A DNA stretch of 16,065 bases from NCBI GenBank assembly GCA_038210415.1, contig JBBQWS010000064.1, positions 1-16,065 of the forward strand, in the 5' to 3' direction. A program made the position numbers and the translations under genes. Below, one piece after another: positions 1-7,312 of the stretch; the first letter of the stretch is position 1; the number at the start of each line of letters is the position of its first letter. The notes under the pieces are model-generated. The model ran no database searches. It saw nothing but the letters and a program-made list of their open reading frames with translations, and was not told where the DNA came from. This stretch comes from JBBQWS01 sp038210415. Lineage in GTDB: Bacteria; Actinomycetota; Actinomycetes; Prado026.

Positions 1-624
1 CTGGTGGTCCGGGATGTCGCTGTGCGGGATGTGGACCGCCCGCATCCCCGCCGCCTGCGCGCCGTAGATGTCCTCGAACAGTCGGTCGCCGACTAAGACG
101 GCGCTGCCGGGGTCCGCGACCCCCACGGCCCGCAGCGCGGACCCGAACGCGTCCACGTGTGGCTTGGTCGTCGGGATCTCGCTGGAGTAGACCGCGCCGT
201 CGATCAGCTCGAGCAGGCCGTCCCTGGCGAAGATCCGCTCGTGGTGCTCGCGGGTCCACATCGTGTTCGACAGGACACCGATGCGCAGGCCCCGAGCTCG
301 CAGCTCGTGGAACAAGGGCAGGGCCTCGGGATCCGCATGCGTGTGGGGGTCCCAACCCGCCTCGTAGGCCGCGAGCGCCCGCCGGTGCCGTTCGGCTCCC
401 GCGTCGATGCCCGCGACCTCGAAGACCTCCGCGAGCCGGCCCGAGCGATGGTGGTCGCGGGTGGTCACCCAGGCCTCGTCCTCGGCAGCGAGCAGCTGGT
501 CGGCCAGCTCGGTCGCCCGAACCGCGTCGTAGACCCGCGTGTACGCCAACCACTGCTCGCGCAGGTCGATCTGGTGCCAGGGCGTGAGGGTGCCGCCCCA
601 GTCGAAGATGACCGCCTCGATCAT
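1..624 (-). CDS. HAD-superfamily hydrolase, C-terminus cut by window edge
   Basis: Hand translation from the ATG at 624 gives 208 uninterrupted residues to the window edge. The HAD signatures appear in order: motif I FDWGGTLTP with the nucleophile Asp8, motif II Ser119 in VLSNT, motif III Lys154 in TTKP, and motif IV GDRLFED with Asp180 and Asp185. The helical stretch between residues 20 and 100 looks like a subfamily-I cap. Motif I reads DxG where classic HAD phosphatases have DxD; DxG variants such as YihX-type phosphatases are known, so this does not prove loss of activity. The likely role is a cytoplasmic phosphatase or related hydrolase acting on a small phosphorylated metabolite; the substrate is unknown. 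The start lies 10 bases after the proS stop, so the gene is probably read with proS. No strong ribosome-binding site precedes the ATG. Leu177 is encoded by TTA, a very rare codon in such DNA. Confidence 0.85.
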   Translation of the reverse strand, partial: MIEAVIFDWGGTLTPWHQIDLREQWLAYTRVYDAVRATELADQLLAAEDEAWVTTRDHHRSGRLAEVFEVAGIDAGAERHRRALAAYEAGWDPHTHADPEALPLFHELRARGLRIGVLSNTMWTREHHERIFARDGLLELIDGAVYSSEIPTTKPHVDAFGSALRAVGVADPGSAVLVGDRLFEDIYGAQAAGMRAVHIPHSDIPDHQ

Positions 625-634
625 CGGTGACCGC

Positions 635-2404
635 TCACGGCCGGCAGATCGCCAGCAACCGTCCCGCGACCTCGGCGACCGGGACGATCTCGCGCTCGCC
701 GGATCGGCGGTCCTTGATCTCGATCGTGCCGTCGGCCAACCCCTTGCCCACGACCACGATGGTGGGGACGCCGAGCAGCTCGGAGTCCTTGAACTTCACT
801 CCGGGCGAAACCCCGCGCCGGTCGTCGATCATGACCCGGACCCCGACCCGTTCGAGGTCGGCCGTCAGGGTTTCGGCCGCGGCGAACACCGCGTCGTCCT
901 TGCCGGTCGCGACGATGTGGACGTCGGCAGGGGCGACTTCGCGCGGCCAGCACAGGCCGAACTCGTCATAGGTCTGCTCGGCGATGGCCGCGACCGCCCG
1001 GGAGACTCCGATGCCGTACGAGCCCATGGTGACGACGACCTGCTTGCCGTTCTCGTCGAGGACCTTCAGGTCGAGGGCCCCGGCGTACTTGCGGCCCAGC
1101 TGGAAGATGTGGCCGATCTCGATGCCGCGGGCGATCTCGAGAGCGTTGCCGCAGTTCGGGCAGACGTCGTCGGCCCGAACCTCGGCGGCCTCGATGGTGC
1201 CGTCGGTCGTGAAGTCACGCCCCGCCACCAGGTCGTACACGTGCTGGCCGCGCACGTTGGCCCCGGTGATCCAGCGGGTCCCGGCGACCACGCGCGGGTC
1301 GACCAGGAACCGGACCCCCGACACGGAGTCGACACCCAGCGCCGGGGGCCCGATGTAGCCCTTGACCAACGCGGCGTTGGCAGCCAGCTCGGCCTCCGTG
1401 GCCGGCTCAGCGGTCGCGGGCGCCACCTGCGCCTCGAGCCGTTTGAGGTCGACGTCACGGTCGCCGGGCAGGCCGATCGCGAGGAGCTCCTTCTTGCCGT
1501 CCGGGTAGGTCAGCGTGACGACGATGTTCTTCAGGGTGTCGGCAGCCGTCCAGGCGCGGTCCGGGCGGCGCAGGTCGGCGCGCTCGTTCGAGACCGCGAC
1601 GAGGGTGTCGATGGTCGGGGTGTCCGGAGTGTCCTCGGCATGCGCGGCGGGGACACCGGCGTGGTCGAGCGCCGGGGGCACCGGCGTGACGACCGCCTCG
1701 ACGTTCGCCGCGTAGTCGCACGTCGTACAGCGGACGTAGGTGTCCTCACCGGTCTCGGTCGGAGCGAGGAACTCCTCGCTCGCGCTGCCACCCATGGCGC
1801 CAGAGACTGCGGACGCGATCACATACTCCAGCCCGAGCCGGTCGAACGTCTTGAGGTAGGCAGCCCGGTGCTTCTCGTACGAGGCCTGGAGCCCGGCGTC
1901 GTCGACGTCGAACGAGTACGAGTCCTTCATGACGAACTCCCGGCCGCGCAGGATCCCCGCACGGGGCCGAGCCTCGTCGCGGTACTTGGTCTGGATCTGG
2001 TAGAGCGACAGCGGCAGGTCCTTGTACGAGGAGTACAGGTCCTTCACGAGCAGCGTGAACATCTCCTCGTGAGTGGGGCCGAGAAGATAGTCGTTGTCGC
2101 GCCGGTCCTTGAGCCGGAACACCCCGTCGCCGTACTCGGTCCAGCGCCCGGTCACGTCGTACGGCTCGCGCGGCAGCAGGGCCGGGAAGTGCACCTCCTG
2201 GAAGCCCGCGGCGTCCATCTCCTCGCGGACGATCCGCTCGACGTTGCGGTAGATGAGGTAGCCGAGCGGCAGCCACGAGAAGACCCCGGGCGCGACCCGT
2301 CGGATGCATCCGGCCCGCAGGAGCAGCCGATGGCTCGGGACCTCGGCGTCGGCCGGGTCCTCGCGCAGAGTGCGAAGGAACAGGGTCGACAGACGCAAGG
2401 CCAC
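635..2404 (-). CDS. proS: Prolyl-tRNA synthetase (class II, bacterial type with editing insert)
   Basis: The 589-residue product charges tRNA-Pro with proline in the cytoplasm. Residues 1-200 hold the first half of the class II catalytic core, with the LFLRTLREDPADAEVPSH opening typical of actinobacterial ProRS, THEE at 111-114, and motif 2 YRDEARPR at 141-148. Residues about 225-400 form the insertion (editing) domain, bracketed by Cys pairs 226/229 and 415/418. Motif 3, GSYGIGVSR, lies at 461-469. Residues about 493-589 are the anticodon-binding domain. The frame stays open upstream to an ATG at 2497, but the GTG at 2404 is preferred: GAGGAG lies about 7 bases upstream and the protein then begins exactly where family members do. 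Length fits the long bacterial type (about 570-590). A HAD hydrolase follows 10 bases downstream. Upstream is a gap carrying an inverted-repeat element. Confidence 0.97.
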   Translation of the reverse strand: MALRLSTLFLRTLREDPADAEVPSHRLLLRAGCIRRVAPGVFSWLPLGYLIYRNVERIVREEMDAAGFQEVHFPALLPREPYDVTGRWTEYGDGVFRLKDRRDNDYLLGPTHEEMFTLLVKDLYSSYKDLPLSLYQIQTKYRDEARPRAGILRGREFVMKDSYSFDVDDAGLQASYEKHRAAYLKTFDRLGLEYVIASAVSGAMGGSASEEFLAPTETGEDTYVRCTTCDYAANVEAVVTPVPPALDHAGVPAAHAEDTPDTPTIDTLVAVSNERADLRRPDRAWTAADTLKNIVVTLTYPDGKKELLAIGLPGDRDVDLKRLEAQVAPATAEPATEAELAANAALVKGYIGPPALGVDSVSGVRFLVDPRVVAGTRWITGANVRGQHVYDLVAGRDFTTDGTIEAAEVRADDVCPNCGNALEIARGIEIGHIFQLGRKYAGALDLKVLDENGKQVVVTMGSYGIGVSRAVAAIAEQTYDEFGLCWPREVAPADVHIVATGKDDAVFAAAETLTADLERVGVRVMIDDRRGVSPGVKFKDSELLGVPTIVVVGKGLADGTIEIKDRRSGEREIVPVAEVAGRLLAICRP

Positions 2405-2518
2405 GGCGGATCTCCTCGGAGTAGGAATGCGGCGGTTCGGGCTTCGGCGTGCGATCCGGTGAGGATATCGGCCCGACCCGCCCGACCACTCACGCATTTC
2501 CCCTCAGCCGCGCCCCAG

Positions 2519-2559
2519 CCCCCTTCCGCGACAAGGGCCCCTTCATGCCGCTAGGCCGC
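2519..2559 (+). repeat. Left inverted-repeat arm
   Basis: This 41-base arm begins with five C and contains ACAAGGGCCCCTTCAT. It pairs with 2722-2762 at 39 of 41 positions; the mismatches are at arm positions 12 and 32. Confidence 0.85.
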
Positions 2560-2592
2560 ACCTTCGGTCCCCTCTCGAGTCGAGCAACCGCC

Positions 2593-2617
2593 CCCCGTTT
2601 CACCCGGGTGAACGGGG
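2593..2617. repeat. Palindrome centred on TTCACCCGGGTGAA inside the repeat element
   Basis: A perfect 14-base palindrome, TTCACCCGGGTGAA (2599-2612), is extended by CCCCG on the left (2593-2597, after one bulged T) and CGGGG on the right (2613-2617). It could be a protein-binding site or the tip of a hairpin. CCCGTTTC at 2594-2601 can alternatively pair with GAAACGGG at 2642-2649, so two exclusive folds are possible. Confidence 0.6.
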
Positions 2618-2721
2618 TTGTGCGGCCCGTTCGGGCGGTTCGAAACGGGTTCTGAGCACCGTTACGACGGCTGAAGCACAACCAGTTGCCATGCCGGCCG
2701 ACCCGCGAGGGGAACCAAACC

Positions 2722-2762
2722 GCGGCCTAGTGGCATGAAGGGGCCCTTGTGGCGGAAGGGGG
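2722..2762 (-). repeat. Right inverted-repeat arm
   Basis: This arm is the reverse complement of the left arm with two substitutions and contains ATGAAGGGGCCCTTGT. It lies 20 bases beyond the stop of the GNAT gene, so a transcript leaving that gene would enter it and could fold with the left arm. Confidence 0.85.
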
Positions 2763-2782
2763 TGGGTGAGAAGCGGGGTGGG

Positions 2783-3652
2783 TCAGAAGAGGACGGTGGC
2801 GAAGGTGCCGACGCGGGAGAAGCCGACCCGGGCGTACGTCGCCAGCGCCGGTGCGTTGTAGTCGTTCACGTACAGCGAGACGACGGGCGCGACCTCGTCG
2901 AGGCAGTGCTGGACGACTGCGGCCACGCCCGCGCTGCCGAGCCCTCGCCCGCGTAACTCCGGTGCCACCCAGACCCCCTGTACCTGACAGGCCTCGGAGG
3001 TCACCGCACCGATCTCCGCCTTGAAGACGACTCGGCCGTCGTCGATCCGGGCGAAAGCCCGACCGGACGTCACGAGCTCGCGGACCCGGCCGCGGTAGAC
3101 CCCGCCGCCGTCACCGCCGAGTGGCGAGACGCCGACCTCCTCGGTGAACATCGCCACGCACGCCGGCACCACGAGGTCGAGCTCGTCGGCCCGCACCCGG
3201 CGCACTCCAGAATCGGGCGGCACCAGCGGCGGGCAGCCGGTGGCGAGCAAGGGCTGGACGGCGCGGACGTCGCGAGCGGCGCCCCAGGCCGGCTCCAGCA
3301 GCGACCAGAGCCCGAGAACGCCCTCGGCGTCACCCACGAATGAGGAACAGCGACGCCCCTGGCGCCGGGCCCTCTCGGCGAACGCCTCGATCGCCTCCCG
3401 GGTCGCCGAGATCGGGACGAGGTTGGCGCCTGCGTAGCAGAGCGACTCGAGACGCCCTTCGACGACATACCCCCAGAGCTCGCCGCCCAGCCGCCACGGG
3501 TCGAAACCGGCCGCTCGCACCCGAGCAGTGACGAAGACGTTGGCCACCGGGTCGCGAGCCAGCAGCTCGGCCACTGCGGACCGGTCGCGGGCGTCGAGCA
3601 GCCGCAGCGCAGCGGTGCGCAGGCGTGGAACGTCAGTCGTCATCGGCCCCAT
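2783..3652 (-). CDS. DUF4081-type two-domain GNAT N-acetyltransferase
   Basis: The 289-residue protein has an N-terminal half (about 10-130) resembling the DUF4081 domain found beside ispG in actinobacteria (the Rv2867c-like position), and a C-terminal GNAT fold (about 150-289). The acetyl-CoA pyrophosphate-binding motif is visible as VWVAPELRGRGLGSAG at 227-242, followed by LYVNDYNAPALATYARVGF at 260-278, the typical motif B region. It should transfer an acetyl group from acetyl-CoA to an amine; the substrate is unknown. It lies 32 bases after ispG on the same strand and is probably the last gene of that run. Two in-frame ATGs (3652 and 3643) both have purine-rich upstream sequence (AAGG and GGGG), so the start could be three residues shorter. 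Leu233, inside the cofactor-binding motif, is encoded by the rare codon TTA. Confidence 0.88.
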   Translation of the reverse strand: MGPMTTDVPRLRTAALRLLDARDRSAVAELLARDPVANVFVTARVRAAGFDPWRLGGELWGYVVEGRLESLCYAGANLVPISATREAIEAFAERARRQGRRCSSFVGDAEGVLGLWSLLEPAWGAARDVRAVQPLLATGCPPLVPPDSGVRRVRADELDLVVPACVAMFTEEVGVSPLGGDGGGVYRGRVRELVTSGRAFARIDDGRVVFKAEIGAVTSEACQVQGVWVAPELRGRGLGSAGVAAVVQHCLDEVAPVVSLYVNDYNAPALATYARVGFSRVGTFATVLF

Positions 3653-3684
3653 CGTGCCTTAGCGGAGACCGCTGCGTCGACGGA

Positions 3685-4851
3685 TCAGTGCACGTCGACG
3701 GCGGGCGCACCGGACGCTACCCCGGCGTCCTGCATCAGCTCGGCGAGCTTCATCGCCTCTTCGATCAAGGTCTCGACGATCATCGCCTCGGGGACGGTCT
3801 TGATGACCTCGCCCTTGACGAAGATCTGGCCCTTTCCGTTGCCGGAGGCGACGCCGAGGTCGGCCTCTCGCGCCTCCCCGGGCCCGTTGACGACACACCC
3901 CATCACGGCGACGCGGAGGGGGACGTCGAGGCCCTCCAGGCCGGCGGACACCTGCTCGGCCAGGGTGTAGACGTCGACCTGGGCCCGGCCGCACGACGGG
4001 CAGGACACGATCTCGAGGCCGCGCTGACGCAGGTTGAGCGACTCCAGGATCTGTAGGCCGACCTTCACCTCTTCGACCGGCGGGGCGGACAGCGACACCC
4101 GGATCGTGTCGCCGATGCCCTCGGCCAGCAGCGCTCCGAACGCGACCGCGGACTTGATCGTGCCCTGGAACGTCGGGCCGGCCTCGGTGACCCCGAGGTG
4201 GAGCGGGTAGTCGCACGCCGCGGACAGCTGGCGGTAGGCGGCGATCATCACGACCGGGTCGTGGTGCTTGACCGAGATCTTGATGTCGCGGAAGCCGTAC
4301 TCCTCGAACAACGAGCACTCCCAGAGCGCCGACTCGACGAGCGCCTCAGGCGTGGCCCTGCCGTACTTCGCCATCAGCCGCGGGTCCAGCGAGCCGGCGT
4401 TGACGCCGATCCGGATCGGGACGCCCGCATCGCCGGCGGCCTTGGCGATCTCCTTGATCTTGTCGTCGAACTGCTTGATGTTGCCCGGGTTCACCCGGAC
4501 ACCGGCGCAGCCTGCATCGATCGCGGCGAAGACGTACTTCGGCTGGAAGTGGATGTCGGCGATCACCGGGATGTCGGACTTCCTGGCGATCGCGGCGAGC
4601 GCGTCGGCATCGTCCTGGCTCGGCACCGCCACCCGAACGACCTGACAGCCGGACGCGGTGAGCTCGGCGATCTGCTGGAGGGTGGAGTTGATGTCCGCGG
4701 TGACCGTGGTGGCCATCGACTGCACCGAGACCGGCGCGTCGCCGCCGACCGCCACCGGGTGCTTCGGGTGCCGCAGCAGGATCTGCCGGGTGACCCGCCG
4801 GGAGGCGACAGGCACCGGCGGCAGCGCGGGCATTCCGAGGTTGATGCTCAT
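3685..4851 (-). CDS. ispG: 4-hydroxy-3-methylbut-2-en-1-yl diphosphate synthase
   Basis: IspG (GcpE) converts methylerythritol cyclodiphosphate to HMBPP, the penultimate step of the MEP isoprenoid pathway, using a 4Fe-4S cluster and reduced ferredoxin or flavodoxin. The 388-residue protein has the TIM-barrel half (about 20-270), with SVQSMATT at 42-49, IADIHF at 97-102, RVNPGNI at 119-125 and KISVKHHDP at 191-199. The C-terminal reductase-like half carries the cluster ligands Cys284 and Cys287 in SCPSCGR, Cys319 in MGCVVNGPGEA, and Glu326. Length matches the two-domain bacterial form. The ATG is preceded by AGGG at about 8-11 bases. It begins 9 bases after the rseP stop and is followed by the GNAT gene, so it is almost certainly co-transcribed with rseP and dxr. 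Confidence 0.97.
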   Translation of the reverse strand: MSINLGMPALPPVPVASRRVTRQILLRHPKHPVAVGGDAPVSVQSMATTVTADINSTLQQIAELTASGCQVVRVAVPSQDDADALAAIARKSDIPVIADIHFQPKYVFAAIDAGCAGVRVNPGNIKQFDDKIKEIAKAAGDAGVPIRIGVNAGSLDPRLMAKYGRATPEALVESALWECSLFEEYGFRDIKISVKHHDPVVMIAAYRQLSAACDYPLHLGVTEAGPTFQGTIKSAVAFGALLAEGIGDTIRVSLSAPPVEEVKVGLQILESLNLRQRGLEIVSCPSCGRAQVDVYTLAEQVSAGLEGLDVPLRVAVMGCVVNGPGEAREADLGVASGNGKGQIFVKGEVIKTVPEAMIVETLIEEAMKLAELMQDAGVASGAPAVDVH

Positions 4852-4860
4852 GACACGACC

Positions 4861-6066
4861 CTAGAGTTGGACTGGCTTGATCAGGTCTGCCGCGACGAGC
4901 AGCACGGTCAGACCGACGAACAGGAAGAACACGACGTACGCCAGCGGCATCAGCTTGTTCATGTCGGGCCGCGGCGGCACCGGAAGCCCCCGACGACGAG
5001 CCCACCAAGCACGGAGCCGCTCGTACGCGAGAACAGCGACGTGCCCGCCGTCCAGAGGCAACAGCGGCAGCATGTTGAAGATTCCGATGAAGATGTTGAA
5101 CCCGGCGAGCAGGAACAGCAGAGAACCGAATCGAGCCGCGAACGAGCTGTTGTCGGCAGCGATGTCGCCGCTGATCCGCGCGGCGCCGACGACCCCGACG
5201 AGGCCGTTCGGGTCGCGAGGCTCGTTGCTGAACAGCACGTGCACGAGCTGCCCGACCTTCTGCGGCAACGACGCGAGCGCGGCCGCACTTCCGGTGATCG
5301 TGTCGCGGATGCCCGTCGTCGTCCTCCCGAGCGCCTCGATGGGGCCGTAGCGTTGCTGGGTCAGCCCGGGTGCGATCCCTACGGCCCCGACGGTCACGGT
5401 CTTGTTCGGGTCAGTGGGGTCGGGCCGCTTGGCCGCGTAGGGAGTCATGGTCAGGTCGACGGTCTGGTCTCCGCGACGCACCGTCACCTTCAGGTTCTGG
5501 TCGGCCGACGCGCGGATCTTGTCGGTGACGGCCACCCAGGTCGAAACCGGCTGACCGTCGATCGCCACGATGGTGTCCCCCGGTTTGAGGCCGGCTGCCT
5601 TCGCGGGCGAGGCGGTTGAGCCACTGCCGCACTCGACCGACAACGTGTTCTGGACGCACGCCGACACGGCCGAGACCGAGGTCGTCGTCTCGGTCGTGCC
5701 GAAAGCCATGAACGTCACCATGAGCAGCACGAAGCCGATGACCAGGTGCATGAACGAACCCGCGGACAGGACCACCGCGCGCTGCCAGGCGCGTTTGCCG
5801 TAGAACGCCCGAGACTCGTCGCCGGGATCGATCGGCTCGAGGTCGGTCATCCCGATGATCTTGACGTAGCCGCCGGCCGGGATGGCCTTGACGCCGTACT
5901 CGGTCTCACCGCGCTGCACCGACCAGAGCTTGGGCCCGAAGCCGACGAAGAACTCGGTGACCTTGCAGCCGAACCGGCGGGCCATCACGAAGTGGCCCCA
6001 CTCGTGGATCATCACGGAGACGAGCACTCCTACGACGAAGACGAGTACGCCCAGCAGGTAGTTCAT
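4861..6066 (-). CDS. rseP: RseP/Rip1-type site-2 intramembrane zinc metalloprotease (M50)
   Basis: The 401-residue membrane protein has the M50 HExxH zinc motif HEWGH at 21-25 in the first membrane segment and the third zinc ligand Asp339 in LPLLPLDGGH at the third conserved segment. A PDZ domain lies between (about 145-210, with AGLKPGDTIVAIDGQPV). Hydrophobic segments are near 3-25, 98-122, 314-336 and 374-395. It should cut transmembrane segments of anti-sigma factors or cleaved signal peptides, like mycobacterial Rip1. It lies between dxr (13-base gap) and ispG (9-base gap), the classic actinobacterial order. AAGGA is present about 10 bases before the ATG. The residue stretch around 130-150 with two Cys (137, 146) is an extracytoplasmic-side insertion before the PDZ domain; a disulfide is possible but not shown. 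Confidence 0.95.
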   Translation of the reverse strand: MNYLLGVLVFVVGVLVSVMIHEWGHFVMARRFGCKVTEFFVGFGPKLWSVQRGETEYGVKAIPAGGYVKIIGMTDLEPIDPGDESRAFYGKRAWQRAVVLSAGSFMHLVIGFVLLMVTFMAFGTTETTTSVSAVSACVQNTLSVECGSGSTASPAKAAGLKPGDTIVAIDGQPVSTWVAVTDKIRASADQNLKVTVRRGDQTVDLTMTPYAAKRPDPTDPNKTVTVGAVGIAPGLTQQRYGPIEALGRTTTGIRDTITGSAAALASLPQKVGQLVHVLFSNEPRDPNGLVGVVGAARISGDIAADNSSFAARFGSLLFLLAGFNIFIGIFNMLPLLPLDGGHVAVLAYERLRAWWARRRGLPVPPRPDMNKLMPLAYVVFFLFVGLTVLLVAADLIKPVQL

Positions 6067-6079
6067 TCGGTGCTGTCCT

Positions 6080-7312
6080 TCATCGCGATGACTCCTCTAC
6101 CAGCCGCTCACGAGCCCGAGTTCGAGCCCAGGCGTCCGCCTGAAGGACGTCCGCGAGCGTGAGCGGGTTCCCGCCTGCGCTCGGACCGGCGTCGCGCAGG
6201 TGCTCCTCCAACACTTCGGCAAGAGTGTCGACGATCTGCAGGAACGACAGGCGGCCGTCGAGAAATGCGGCAACACACTCCTCGTTGGCCCCGTTGTAGA
6301 CCGCAGGAGCGGTGCCGCCGTGGGAGCCGGCCAGCCGGGCCAGCCGCACCGCGGGGAACGCATCCTCGTCGAGCGGGCTGAACTCCCACGTGGCCGCCTG
6401 GCTCCAGTCACAGGCCGAGACAGCGCCAGGGACGCGGTCGGGCCAGCCGAGGCCGAGCGCGATCGGCAGCCGCATGTCCGGCGGCGAGGCCTGGGCGAGC
6501 GTGGACCCGTCGGTGAACTCGACCAGCGAGTGGACGACGGACTGCGGGTGCACGACCACGTCGAGACGGTCGAACGGCACGTCGAAGAGCAGGTGCGCCT
6601 CGATCAGCTCCAGGCCCTTGTTGACCAAGGTCGCGCTGTTGATCGTCACCAACGGACCCATCACCCACGTCGGGTGCGCGAGCGCCTGCTCGGCGGTCAC
6701 GTCGGCGAGCTCCGCCCGGGTGCGACCCCGGAACGGCCCCCCGCTGGCGGTGAGGATCAGCCGCTGCACCTCATCGGACCGGCCGCCGCGCAGGCACTGC
6801 GCCAAGGCCGAGTGCTCGGAGTCGACGGGGACAATCTGCCCGGGCCGCGCCGCCGCCTTGACCAGCGGTCCCCCGATGATCAACGACTCCTTGTTGGCGA
6901 GCGCGAGGATGCGTCCCGCCCCGAGCGCGGCCAGCGTCGGCGCGAGGCCCGCGGCCCCTGGCATCGCGTTCAGCACGACGTCGCACGGCCAGGCGGCAAC
7001 CCGCTCGGCGGCGTCCGGGCCGACGAGCACGGTCGGCAGTGCGGCGGTTCCGGCCTCCCAGCCGTGCGCTGTCGCGGCGGAGTACAGCGCATTCTGCAGG
7101 TCGCGGGCCGCGGTGGCCCGCGAGATGCCGACGACCTCCACCCCCAGGGCGAGAGCCTGCTGGGCGAGGAGGTCGACGGACTCGGGCGAGGCGCCGCCGG
7201 CTGCGAGGCCGGCGACCCGGAACCGTTCGGGTGCCTGGCGAGAGACATCGATGGCCTGGGTGCCGACCGAGCCGGTGGAACCGAGGATCACCACACTGCG
7301 CTGGGCGGTCAC
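6080..7312 (-). CDS. dxr: 1-deoxy-D-xylulose 5-phosphate reductoisomerase
   Basis: Dxr (IspC) rearranges and reduces DXP to methylerythritol phosphate with NADPH, the first committed MEP step and the fosmidomycin target. The 410-residue protein shows the nucleotide-binding loop GSTGSVG at 11-17, the ALANKESL segment at 137-144, the metal site VDSEHSA at 163-169 (Asp164, Glu166), SGGPFRGR at 190-197, and NSATLVNKGLELIEAH at 225-240 with metal ligand Glu235. The C-terminal helical domain follows from about 310. The start is a GTG whose first four bases (GTGA) contain the stop of the upstream MMPL gene, a sign of translational coupling. The nearby GGAG is only 2 bases from the GTG, so re-initiation by ribosomes finishing the MMPL gene is plausible. 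GTG codons 7 and 8 are possible but less likely starts. Confidence 0.97.
   Translation of the reverse strand: MTAQRSVVILGSTGSVGTQAIDVSRQAPERFRVAGLAAGGASPESVDLLAQQALALGVEVVGISRATAARDLQNALYSAATAHGWEAGTAALPTVLVGPDAAERVAAWPCDVVLNAMPGAAGLAPTLAALGAGRILALANKESLIIGGPLVKAAARPGQIVPVDSEHSALAQCLRGGRSDEVQRLILTASGGPFRGRTRAELADVTAEQALAHPTWVMGPLVTINSATLVNKGLELIEAHLLFDVPFDRLDVVVHPQSVVHSLVEFTDGSTLAQASPPDMRLPIALGLGWPDRVPGAVSACDWSQAATWEFSPLDEDAFPAVRLARLAGSHGGTAPAVYNGANEECVAAFLDGRLSFLQIVDTLAEVLEEHLRDAGPSAGGNPLTLADVLQADAWARTRARERLVEESSR

Larger units (their letters stand above)
2519..2762. repeat. 244-bp element with long terminal inverted repeats (MITE-like or structured)
   Basis: The outer 41 bases (2519-2559) are the reverse complement of 2722-2762 with only two mismatches. 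The similarity continues inward with the same spacing: 2568-2582 against 2699-2713 matches at 13 of 15 positions after a poor 8-base stretch, giving arms of about 64 bases with about 55 matches by hand count. The 116-base interior carries a further palindrome and several short inverted pairs, for example GGTTGTGC at 2616-2623 with GCACAACC at 2676-2683 and AACCGCC at 2586-2592 with GGCGGTT at 2634-2640. Each arm contains AAGGGCCCCTT or its complement, a near-palindrome that could fold by itself. There is no transposase gene and no obvious target-site duplication. It may be a non-autonomous mobile element, a REP-like repeat, or a structured RNA or terminator region downstream of the GNAT gene; the sequence alone does not decide. 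Confidence 0.7.
2405..2782. other. Non-coding gap between proS and the GNAT gene
   Basis: This 378-base stretch holds no convincing gene. The part nearest proS (2405-2518) is the presumed proS leader and promoter region, but no clear -35/-10 pair stands out on the minus strand. The remainder is dominated by the inverted-repeat element at 2519-2762. Short open frames on both strands here simply read through the two repeat arms (both encode a KGPxxPxG-like string) and lack good ribosome-binding sites. Confidence 0.75.

Noticed and set aside
2405..2497. N-terminal extension of proS to the ATG at 2497
   Set aside because: The extra 31 residues are Arg-rich and not family-like, and a strong GAGGAG site precedes the GTG at 2404, where homologues begin.
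539..2554. Very long plus-strand open frame (671 codons) opposite proS
   Set aside because: It is the mirror of a GC-rich coding region: rich in Arg, Gly, Asp and Val, with no domain pattern, and it runs across the HAD, proS and leader boundaries. proS on the other strand is unambiguous.
2630..2652. GGTTCGAAA resembling a tRNA T-loop
   Set aside because: The flanking bases do not form a 5-bp T-stem, and no acceptor, D or anticodon arm can be placed around it.
2449..2681. Short open frames on both strands in the proS-GNAT gap
   Set aside because: They read through the inverted-repeat arm and central palindrome, have no good ribosome-binding site, and show no family resemblance.
2405..2762. 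T-box leader for proS
   Set aside because: No T-box consensus (TGGNACCGCG-like) was found on the minus strand of the proS leader; the pairing seen is better described as an inverted-repeat element.
4198..5619. Long plus-strand open frame opposite ispG and rseP
   Set aside because: Low-complexity Arg/Asp/His-rich translation spanning two well-supported minus-strand genes; a codon-bias shadow.
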